Positions 22,234 to 34,200 of a stretch of 64,000 nucleotides of DNA are shown here, piece after piece (positions within the stretch are counted from its first letter, which is position 1; the number at the start of each line of letters is the position of its first letter). The stretch lies in assembly GCA_947561585.1 (NCBI GenBank), contig CANNZV010000500.1, positions 310,001 to 374,000 on the forward strand. The letters are read 5' to 3'. The notes under the pieces are model-generated. The model was not told the origin of the DNA and made no database searches. It saw only the letters and a list, made by a program, of their open reading frames with translations. The position numbers and the translations under genes are program-made. Source of the DNA: Caprella mutica. Its lineage: Eukaryota; Arthropoda; Malacostraca; Amphipoda; Caprellidae.

Positions 22234-25200
22234 CTGCGGAAAAATTTCAATATGATTCACTGCGAGAAATTATAAGATAAATTAGAGTGAGTTCTCTTTT
22301 TTTAGAAGAAAAGAAAAAAATAGGTAGCTAGGTAGTTTCAAAAAAAGAACTGGTAGGAAATATAAAAATAAAGTATTAAAAAATGTAAAGTATCTTGTCA
22401 ACGTTAATACATTTCTAACAGTTAGTTTATAAATAGTACAATAATGTTACCTTGATACTGATTAACATGTTCCGCAATACTAGCGTCTTCCTGTCTCTCT
22501 CTGACTCTGTCTATCTCCAAACCATTGACTATCTCGTCCCTCTGCTTCACCACCACCATCAAGCGGGCAATGAGTTCATTCTCCAACTGCTCCTCTCCTT
22601 CAGAAACATCTCCATCTCCTCCCCCCACCCTCCTCTCAGTTCTCTTGTTCATCAGGCAGCGTATCTGATACTCCAGGTCCGCATGCTCCTCCTCTAGTCG
22701 CTTCTCTCGCTTTCTGCAAAGTTACAAAGCACGTTATAGCAAGAAAATGAGAAATAGGAAGGGAAGAAGGTTGCAGACGTTTCGTCCACAGAACATTTAT
22801 TTAATTGACCGAAGTTTCGTCTACGAATTTTCGTAAAGGGGATATTAACACACTGATGTACGTGTATCGGAAACAACCCTGCCAGGTCTTTAAACAATCA
22901 TGAAGTGTGCAGTACAACAAACTAGCAGATTCCATAAACTACATAACTGCCATTTATGTTGAGAGTTTCAAAATAATCTTCCTGTATATATGAATATATT
23001 CATTTATAGTTTAAATTATCTTCGTTTGTGTTTAAATTCCCTTTAGGAAAATTGGTGAACGAAACTTCTGCACAGCGGGAAGAACTGCAAGCAACTTTAG
23101 AAAGCATATGTCACACTGTGTTAAGAACTTACAGGTAGTTGAGTTCTGTCTGTCTTCTGAAGAGAGCATTCTTCTCATTTACCAACTCAAAGAGTTGCAT
23201 GATGAGGTCCTCCACCTCCAGACTGGTGGGACCTGCCATGGGACTCTCTCTGATGCTCATGTCGTTGTCCTTTATCAGGTCATCATTGAGACTCAGGCGG
23301 GGGGGTTTGGGGGGCGCCTCTACACTGCTCTCACTCTTGACAGAAAGAGCGTCTCTGTTGTCCTCTGTAGCGCTCTTGTTGTCCTCTGTAGTGCTCTTGT
23401 TGTCCTCATCAAGGTTCTTGTTGTCCTCAGTCTGGTGACTGAGTTGGTCTGTTTCAGCCACCCAGTTCTCAGTCTTCTGCCTGATGATTCTCTCAAGTCT
23501 CACCCCCTGTCGCTCCAACTCAGTTGTCTTCACCTCAATGTCAGACAGTTCCTGCTGCACCTCCTTCATTGGTAGCTTCTTTATTGCTCTCTTCTGTGGA
23601 GCGGGTCTGGGGGGCGCAGGTCCCTTCTTTCTCCTCCACTCCCCCACTTCACTTTTACGGCGATTGTGTAACGCTTGGGCTGAGTTAGTTAGAAGGTAGT
23701 ATATGCGGTTAGGGATGGTAATAGGTAAACTAACAGGGTGACAGCAAAAACAGTTAGGGTGAACACCGTAAACAGTCAAATTAAAGATATCAACTTAGAC
23801 TAAATGGTCAATGAAGCTTATAGTTCATTTGTATGTATATCAATAAGTAGTTACACTAACTTTTTAATGAGTAATGGTAATAAATAGGAACAGTGCGAGT
23901 TGAGTGTGACCACAATATAAAACTGTGAAAAAATTTGATTTATGTTGTCTGTTATTGTTGATTAACCCCCTCCCAACATCTTCTCTTGAACGAACGGGGA
24001 CCTCGTGTATCAGCCACCCGAGGCACTGTGTGGGAGTGGTGGACATAAGAGACACTCGCATCACTCAGGAAGTTAACAACTGCCTGAGGATGGGTCCATA
24101 GGTGCTCCAGTGACTGTATGTTGTCTGTAGTTTTTGTAGGTGTAGTGACGGACATTGTGTGAGAATGTGAGAGATCGTGCCCTGATCGGTTTGACAGAAG
24201 TCGTACCGGTCAGAGTCCGATCTCCCAATCCTGTGCGTGTAATAAGGAAGGAAAGGATGGTGGCCACATCTCAGACGTGATAGGGTAACCCTATCACGAC
24301 GAGACATGGCCGACTCACTAGGGTCGATGGCTGGAGGCCTTGACCCAAGGAGTTTGTTAGGAGGGAAGGAGACTAGAGCTCGTTGTGTGAAAGTGGTGTG
24401 TGTGTGTTTTTGAAGAGAAGTGTTGTCGGGGGTGGGAGGGAGAGTGGTGTAGAGGTGTCTGTAGTGTGTGGAGGGAGTGGTGTGTAGTGTGCGTGGTGTC
24501 CTCCTCTCAGTTTGCATGTAGTGTAGGGGATGTGAGGGGTCTAGTGTAGAAGTGTGAAAGTGTGTGCCCCTCATGTCCATGTGTGAGGTGAGAGGGAGGA
24601 CTCGTGTTTCTGTGTGTAGGTGGTGTGTGGGTGTTGTTTGTGTACATCTGGTGGCAATGCGGAGTGCAGTGTTTTGTGTTTTTTGGAGTGTCTGTAGGTG
24701 GGTGTTGGATATGTCAGGTGACCAGGCTGTGTGGGCGTAGGTGAGGATGGGTCTGGTGAACTGTTTGTAGAGTGTTGTTACCTCTTCCTTGGAGTGTCCG
24801 TAAGTTGTGTGAGTGAGTGCGCGGAGGACTCTCAGTCTTTTGCATGGCTCTGTTGTTAATGTCAGTTGTGTGATTTTTGAAGGATTTTCGGCGTGTTGTT
24901 AATGGGAAGGGGAGTGTTGTTGAGTGTAATGTTTGGATGGGTTCTGTATTCAAAAGTGTATGGTGTAACTAAAGTGACAGAATATTTGTTTGCGGAGACC
25001 TTTAATCAGTTTTTTTCTTGCCAGTCTTCTAGTGAGTGGATGTATGTTCGTAAATTGTTGGCAGTGGTCTCGTGTTTGGGATGTTGTGAGATGATGGGGA
25101 CATGATTTATGTTGTCTTTTTTTTCTATATTCTCTGAACTATTTTCTGATTTGTTGTACTAGAATGCCAAAACTTTGAATATCTTGAAGGAGCATTTGAA

Positions 25201-28200
25201 AAGAAAATTAACAACAGCAATAAATACTCTAATTTTCTGACAGCAAACAGAATAACTAGTGTTTACAATTAGAAATGTGAGGAGTGTACATGTAACTTTA
25301 GATTATCTCCTTGAGTATTTGTAAGTGAACCTAGTGATTGAAATGGAGAGTTCTGATGGTTTGAGAACACAGTGCAAAAACACACACAAAGAGCATTCTT
25401 AGCAGCCATCCAAAGGAGTTTATAGGGGGTGTGACAAGTTAGAGGCTGGTTTGTAAGAGAGTAAAGAGTTAACACTAACCAATAGGGGATGTGACAAGTT
25501 AGACACTAAAGAGTTAACACTAACCTGCATTGAGACTGGACACCATCCTACTGTTCTTGAGGTCCTTTTCTGGCTTCGTAAGAACTGAGTCTGTACCTAC
25601 AACAGAAAAAAAAACTCAGTTGCTAATATTGGTATAAAAGTGAAGAGCATTCTAGTTCCATTAGGCAATTCTATCGAGAGCATCACTGCAATTTCCTTCT
25701 TAGGAAAATGAATAAGAAAATCTAGGGAAAAATAGCTAGGATTTTCGATCATATCATAACTCATTAATTATATACTTTTATAAAGATCGAAAAAGTGGAG
25801 CTGCCCGATAACTTTCCCCTACTTCCCTTCTTACCAATCATTGGGATTATTTGGTTAATACAAAGCGTCAACTGTTCCCCACCTTTAGGAGTGGGAGGAG
25901 GAGGGGCAGGTCTGTTCTTCCTCTTTATCTTCACGAGACTTCCACCTGTGGTGTCGCAACTGGAGACCGAGAGAGCAGGGGAAGATGCCCGGGGGGTGCT
26001 GCATCTGAAACACAACAACTATGGTAAGTAAAATGGTAATCCCAATGGCTTGCTATGAAATTACAACACATCAAATAAAGGTAAATAATTTCATTAACAG
26101 ATGGAACAATCTTTACAAACGTATTTCAACTCTTTAAACTTTCAATTACTATATTTGCCACAGTCTTTACAACAGACTTCTCAGTGGAATGTCGTAAAGG
26201 GCCGTCTACTTGCTGAGTATGGTTTGCCGCGTCACGAGGCGTATCGCCAGTTCTGCAGGTTTGGGGAGAACGTCGATGTCTATGTCGACAATCAGCAGCG
26301 AGTCGCTTCGAGAGTGGGGTTGTTTGGAGTCTGACATTAGGGTGTTAAAGGGTTACTTCTACGAAGAACTGTTTGCAAGAGATTTTGAATGGGCTGGTAT
26401 GTATCCGGATGCCGTTCACTGCAGGTTTCACACAAATTCTTTCAAAGGTTCATGAGCAGGAGACAGTAACAGGACGACACTGTGCTTGCAGGTACGTAAA
26501 ACGAGGATGAAAACCAGAAAGGTTGTTTCCTCAGTGATGAAGGGTGACCGATCAATTCGCCGAAAACACATTCGCCGCACGACACATTCGCAGTTACAAA
26601 AGAAAAAGATTTTTGTTTGTTAGTCTCACTTTATTTTAATCCTTCTACATACATTGTAGAATCAGTCTGCTACTGTGAGTCGCTAGTGAAGCTTTCACTA
26701 TACAGGGTGACCCACTATAAAGTCTACCAACTTTAAATTCGTATATTTCAACAACTATTGAAGGTACAGTTGAAACAGATTTATTTCTAGGTTTTAAGAA
26801 TATTCATATAACTATTCCTTTTATAAAATATTGACAATATGGAGAAATGTGTTTGAGTAAAAAAGGAAGACAAAATCAATTTCGTTCAGCAACTCCTTTC
26901 AAAAAATAAAAAGTTTATGTTAGAATAAATGGATTAAATATTTATTACTTAATAAATACTTCTAAATTTATTTAGAAACTTTTATAATGGGACTAAGAAC
27001 AAGCATTTATACGGCATTAAAATTAGACAATTAATTACCGTCTAATTTACAGTTACTAAAAAATTTGATCAATTTTAAATAATCATTTAATTAACACAGG
27101 ATTTTCAATAAACTTAGATTTTTGTAGTAAACCTTAGTCTGCTAAAAATGGTCATATTTTCGGCGAATGTGTCTTTCGGCGAATGTGTTTTCGGCCAATT
27201 GACCTAGAACCGTGATGAAGACCACTTTGTGCATCAGTGTAATAAACTTCAACTGTACCAGCTGCACCAGGAGCGGCAGCTGAGCCTTAAAAGACGGATT
27301 TCCTGGATGGAGGCGCTTGTGGGGACTACATGTCTCCACAAATAGATTCCGAATAAGCAGAAAGTTACGTGGCATTTGGAATTGGGAGTTTTACCTGAAG
27401 TGTTACCCATTGTGGCTGGTGGTCCGATCTCTGATTAGATGCCAGTTATCAAACCAGTGGTAAACGGTCGCACTATGATGTTCCTGGTTGATGCAGGAAA
27501 TGAGCGTACGTTAGTGGACGCCCAGGTGGTTATGGGAGCACTGCGTCTGTGTGTCCGTATTTAATAGGAAAAGTTTTTCGAAAGCGAGGCCTCTTTTGTA
27601 ACGGCAGATGGTAAAACCTCTACGCAAGGCTTTGGCTGTCGTCTTCCTTTAGGACTGCAGGGTCATTTTTTAGATTAACTGGTAGTTGATGGGCTGGCGG
27701 AACTGAGTGCTGATTGCCACCTTGGTTGTGAGGTGATTCATCACGTCGAGATTTTGACAGATAAGCAATCTGACAAACCGAAACAAGACTGGATTTTGGT
27801 GGCAAAAGCCTGCCGAGTTTGCGTTGTTTGTTTGTTTGGCATAGAAACATACTTAGGTAAAATTTGCAAAGATTAGTTTTGTGTTATCGTAGAACCACTC
27901 AGCGTAGAAACGGTGAGTGGTTGGTGGGAAATCTTGGACCCCTCTACAAGTCAACAGAATTCAAGTCGAACCAGCGAAATTCAAGTCGAACCAGCGAAAT
28001 TCAACTCATGCCAGCCAAATTCAAGTCGAATTCCAGAATACCAATCGGACAAGCCAAATTCAAATCGGACAAGCCAAATTCAAATCGGACAAGCCAAATT
28101 CAAATCGAACCAGTCTTCCAAATCAAATTTAGAATTGAAAAAGTTATTAAAGTTTGGAACGTAGAACACTACGATAGTGCCCCGTATTATAAACTAACAG

Positions 28201-31200
28201 TAGCTAGGTTTGTTTAGATGAAAGAGCATGTCTCACTTACCTAGAAGTGGAGGGGGTGTTCTTTACTTACCTAGAAGTGGAGGGGGTGTTCTTTACTTAC
28301 CTAGAAGTGGAGGGGGTGTTCTTTACTTACCTAGAAGTGGAGGGGGTGTTCTTTACTTACCTAGAAGAGGAGGGGGTGTTCTTTACTTACCTAGAAGAGG
28401 AAAGGGTGTTCTTTACTTACCTAGAAGTGGAGGGGGTGTTCTTTACTTACCTAGAAGAGGAGGGGGTGTTCTTTACTTACCTAGAAGTGGAGGGGGTGTT
28501 CTTTACTTACCTAGAAGTGGAGGGGTGTTCTTTACTTACCTAGAAGTGGAGGGGGTGTTCTTTACTTACCTAGAAGTGGAGGGGGTGTTCGGTGCTTGCT
28601 TTTTATGGTATCGAGGAGTTGAAGGTGCGGTTGTGCGGACATTAAGGGTGCTGGGTGTTAAAGGAGTAACAGTTAGAGGGGTGGGTACTGTAACGAAATG
28701 GAACATAGAAATAGGCCTGAAATACCAAAGATATTAATATTATACTACAGTAATATACACACTCTCGGAAATTCCTGTTTCATACATGCACAGTGCTGCT
28801 ACCTGTGTTACGAAGTTGGTAGCTACTAGCCGTTGCTCAGGTTAAACGAAGTAGATGTTGCTTTTGCGCAGCAACGGCTAGTAAGTTAGTAACCACTTTG
28901 AAACACAGGTGGCAGCACGATGCATTTTTAAACAAAAATTTCAGAGAGTGATATATCTTACTGTACAATAGTATAATATATTTGGTAATAGTGCTGAAGA
29001 TATGAGGATTTATACAATATAGAAGTATATTAGGAATCACTCAAACCACTTGGGGGTTTTAGTCTGGAAAGTCTGTAGTGTGTGACAGAGAACACTCTTA
29101 ATGACTCGAACTGTTGTAATTTGGATTTCAAACAGCAAAGAAGATCTAAAAGATCCAAGACACTGCCATTGAGGAGCACAACTCTAGCTCTATTTTACAA
29201 AACTTACAATAGCGTTAATAATATGTGCAACGTAAACATGAGAGATCATACATTATCCAAATTGCAACAGTACGGGGCGGGCGCAAGGGACGCCACCCAT
29301 TCCATTCACCACAGACAGTTTAAGAAAATTGGGAAAATTTCAGCTTAGTTTTCTCTGGTCAAAGTTAAATGATGTCATTCCTTTACAGCTATGCACTATA
29401 TATTAGAACTAGAAACAAAAATTATGACACATGTTATATTTTAATCCTCAGAAGGTTGTAAATGGAAATTAACACATGCAATATAAATGAAGTTAATGTA
29501 TTTTATACTCCTAGAGCCATATTTACCCGGTACTGGGGGGTGGGGGTCTGGGAGGCTTCACTTTAGGGGTTTTCTTCAAGTTATCGTCACCAGCTGGTTC
29601 TTCGCCGTCACTCCAGAAAGGATTTAGCGATTCAGCACTCTTATCTGGATCCTAAAACAGAAAGTAAATATCAACGCAAACATTATACAGGAGCTATTAG
29701 CTATTCGGCATACAAAATATGAAATTTGGAGTTTAGACCTTTTACTTTACTCAATAGTAGCTAACGTTAGTTCAGAGGAAATTACTTCAAATAATAGCAA
29801 CTATGACGTTAAAGAACTCACTGGTTTGTCAGATCCTTTTTGCTCAGCACTGACATCTTCGTCCGATTGACACTCGTCAGAACTACCAAATGGATTAGTA
29901 GAGACTTTCTCTTCCGTTACAACAGGTGTTACATTAGAGGTGTCAGGCTTCACGTCATCGTTTGCGCTTTTCGTATTTTCATCGAAATCGAATGGATTCA
30001 ATTCATCAGGGTACTGTTCTTCATCGTTAGTTATATTGGAGTTTTTACTCTCCGTATCAATGGCCTCATTCTTCTCTTCTACAAAACTTTTATCCTTCTC
30101 TTCTGCATGTGCCAGGTTAGAGTTTTCACCTTCATCCTTTGCAAGAGATATTTCTTCCGTCGTGGTGCTGGGTACATCAGCAACCACCTTGGGGGCACTG
30201 TGAACATCTTCCGTCATGGTGTTAAGTACATCATCAACTTTCGTGCTAGGTACATCAACTTTCGTGCTATGTACATCATCTAACTTTGTGCTAGGTACAT
30301 CATCAACCTTTGTGCTAGGTACATCATCAACCACAGTGGTAGCACTAGGAACATCTTCAGTCGTGGCAATAGGTACACCAACAATCTCAGCATCTTTAGC
30401 CATTTTTTCTTCATTTACAGAGTCACATGATGAGCTTTTCTGAACGATTTCAGTTTCCTTATCACCTAAGGTTTTACTCGCTTCTTCTGTATTATTCAAC
30501 TCACTAGATTCGTTTATAGTATCTTTTACGTTGGAGGACTCATCTTCAGCATCCTCCACTACTTTATCATCTTCCTTCTCATCAGTTTCATCTTTACCTT
30601 CCATATCATCCGATTTGTTCTTGAGAGTATCTGATGAAGAATCTTTCAATTCATCATTTGAATTGTTGGGATTCAAACCAGATTCATTGCCCTTGGAATT
30701 ATTTCGAATGGTGTCACCAGATTCATCGCTCTTGGAATTATTTCGAATAGTGTCACCAGATACATCGCACTTGGAATTATTTCGAATTGTCTCACTGGAT
30801 TCATTCTTGGACTCAGTTTCCTGATCGGAATCGTCCTCAAATGGATTAGATTCAATGGTACTGTCTAAGGGTACAGCCAAAGACTTATCCGTCTCCACAC
30901 TGGATATGCTACCGTTAAGTGGTTCTCTTCTCACTTCCTCGTCCGGACAGACCTCACAGCAGTAGGTGCTCCTTTCTGTCTGGTAGTAACTAGTCATGTT
31001 CAGTTGGGTGTCACACCTGTCGCATCTGAAGCAGGTTCTGTGCAAGAGGATTCCCTCGACTATCAGTTTCTGCGCTAGGTACACCATTTCGCCACAAAGA
31101 GCACAGAACTCCCTCTTCATGGAGGACTTGTTCTTGAATGGGGCAGGGTCCAGACGAAACGCGGCTTCATCCTGAAAAGAAAAAAAGGGAAAGCAATAAA

Positions 31201-34200
31201 AATCAATGAAGCATTTGGGATAATTCAGAATTGTAGGACGGTACCACAAGTTCATAACCCACATCTTCGATAAATTAAAAAAATAATAACATTAAATAAT
31301 AATTATATATTTTTTTCAAGCATGGGGTATAACTCGGAACTTACACTACTCCAACTTACTCATGTTACAATTGTATAAAGTTAGAAGTTTCCTGAAATGT
31401 AGAATGTAAAATTAGAATGTAAAATGAAATTACTAATAGCGTAGCAAGGCCGTTTGATTGCTAATTATCATTTATATCACGTTAAGAGAGTTATTATGCT
31501 TTACAAATGAAAATCACGAGACATCTTGATAATAATAATGGGGAGGAAGTGTTGGTATCTCTGTTTAATAATCATGTCTGTCTTTATGTTTTACACCACT
31601 AGCTATCAGTAGAGGAAGTTAAAGGGGTAGTACAGTCATTTTTTGTTTTAACAATTTTAATGTCAAACGATTACTTAGTAAGAATAAAGTATATCGTGTG
31701 ACATTGCAATGTTTAATAAAATCTAATAATGGAGATATATCATTTTATATATAATTAGTTTCCTAAAAAATGCTAACGGTAGATGGCGCCAGAAACAGGG
31801 GAGCCATCCTGTATACATACAAACTGAGTTAAGTTTCTACCTAGATTCTAGCTCAAGTGAAGAGATGCATTTTATTTTCAAAACTATGCCTCCTTGTCTA
31901 CGAATTCACGTAATCTTTTCACCATTTTGACGCAAACAAAGCATGATTACTGCATACCTAAATTAATATGAAAACAACAAACACACTCACGTACATACTA
32001 ATGAGTGGTATCCGCTAGGTGTCGCTAATTTTATTATATACTTTTTATATGAACATTTTAAAAATAAACGAGCATTCAAATATTACATAACTAAATATTC
32101 TGAATCGATTTAAAACCAATTTGGCGATTGTTTGATTTTGACTTTACTATCCCTTTAAACACTTCTATACGTATGAACAATCAAATCTTCTTTTCACTTT
32201 ACATATCACATTGTATGACATCATAGCAATTAAAGACTAATTAATGTAGCAAACTGTTATATGAACATCCATCTAATGCTTTAGATAAGTATAATATAGT
32301 AATTTTTTAAATATAAACTACATCATAACTAGTAACCCAGATAGAGTCATTTGTCAGAGGGCTGATACACTTTACATTTGTTCATTGCGAGTGCAGTCAC
32401 GTCAATACGGAAAGATACGAGAGATGAATGAATAAGGTAAACTAACAGAGAGAGTACAGAGTTCCGCAGCTAAATTGGCACTATTCTGTAATACGCATTA
32501 TTTTCTTTATAACTAATCGTAAAATGATTATGAAATATTTCAGATAATCTTAAGACCAAATTCTAAAAGAAAGTATAATATTATCAAGAAAAATCCCGTT
32601 AATCATGGTAGAATTGAGGCAATGGATAACCATATGCGAAATGAGGCAAGTCACGATGGGAACTCTAATTTGGACATTGTTAAGAGTACTGGCTTCGCAA
32701 AGACAAGAAAATTAGAAAAAAAATTATTGTCCAAAACACACCTATAGGTGTGTAGAATACACTCAGTAAATATTACAGTCATAGCTTGTCTGTAGTGCGT
32801 ACAGTGGGGGTTATAAGAGGAGAGGCGTCTAGTAACGCATCCGTCCTTCTACAACCCAGAGAGAGTGTGGGAGTTCATTTGGGGTGAATAAAGCAATCCC
32901 TGATTCCTAGGCTCCTAACCTCCAACACGCACTGACTTGTGAACGAGGAGGATATGTCATTGGTTAAAGTGGCCTATCCTTCTAAATCGAGGTGACCTGA
33001 TGGTAGAGATGTTTCAGTCTCTTCTGAAAACGTGCTTGTTGGGTTGATTGTCGTTCTAAATCTCTGTCAGTTTATGTTGTAGTGAGACGTGACAGAGCTC
33101 GTTTGAAAAGAAGGTGTTCTATAATACAGCTTTGAACTTTTTAAATATCTCAATTAAGAAAATTATAGCTACAAGAATTTGAAAATACCCTAACAATGGA
33201 GGTTTCAAAAAGAATTTATTTTGTTTCAACTAACTTCTAAACTAAACTTTCAATTATAGACACCTCAATGTTATATCGTGAAACAACTCTTCTTCTTTCT
33301 AATGAATGTTGTGTCTTCTGTTCAAGTGAAAATGTGAAGCTGATATAAAGCGTTGAAGTGAACCCAAAATTTTTATTTTCTATGAAAAAACTCATTTTCA
33401 ATTAGCTATTGTCAAATTTTAACATGAACAGAAACATTTTCTTTTGTCCTGTTCTAAATGCATACAGAACTCTTAGATTATTAATAAAGGAAATATACTG
33501 AAGTATATCGATCCCCTTAGAAGAAATTGCTACAGCCTTTGAAATGATCAAAAGCAAACCAAAACTTTTCAGACGAAACTGGAAATGTTAAAGACAAACA
33601 TAACTGAGTCAATGTCAAAACCTGGTACATGCGTCATGACCATCAATGAAGACCTTGGGATGAAGTCTTACGATAGGATATACCGAAACATTCTCGTTCT
33701 AGAGAGGTTGAAAGATTCCTAAAGTTTTTCGAACATCTCCGAGATCAAAAGAAGACATCACATTTTTGTCTATGAGAAAAACTTCATCGTTGACGAGGTT
33801 ACAAATTGCCAGAACACGCGAGTTATTCCCTATGGCCTTTCAGAAATTCCCCCAATGATGCAGAACAGGCGTGGCAAGGTGATGCCATCACAGAGATAAA
33901 ATCAACCCAGGGAAGTATTTAAAGATTCTGAATGACTTTTTTGCTGCCACGGATTTGCAAAAGCTACGATGTTACCAAAGTCATGTTTGCTCAAGACTTA
34001 GCGCCAGTCAAAAAACACATTCATGACTCATTTATTACTTATCAGGTCACTCTGGCAAAACAATCAACAACGGCAAGTCCTTTAGAACAAGACACTACAC
34101 TGACTGAATACCGCAGAGTATTGCCGCACAATCATCTCATAAACTCCCAAAAACGAGACCGCAGCCAACAATTTACAAACATAAATCCACTCACTTGGAA

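Noticed and set aside
22452..23699. Plus-strand Leu/Ser-rich open frames
   Set aside because: Antisense shadows of the bMERB exons.
28690..28696. Alternative acceptor TTACAG for the Thr/Pro-rich exon
   Set aside because: It shifts the frame to an early TAA; the TTTCAG at 28717 keeps the frame with the preceding exon.
28228..28737. Plus-strand [10 protein letters not shown] repeat protein
   Set aside because: Antisense of the donor-containing 30-bp array; the minus strand carries the real exon.
29082..29348. 88-residue plus-strand open frame
   Set aside because: No recognisable domain, inside a MICAL-like intron, length unremarkable.
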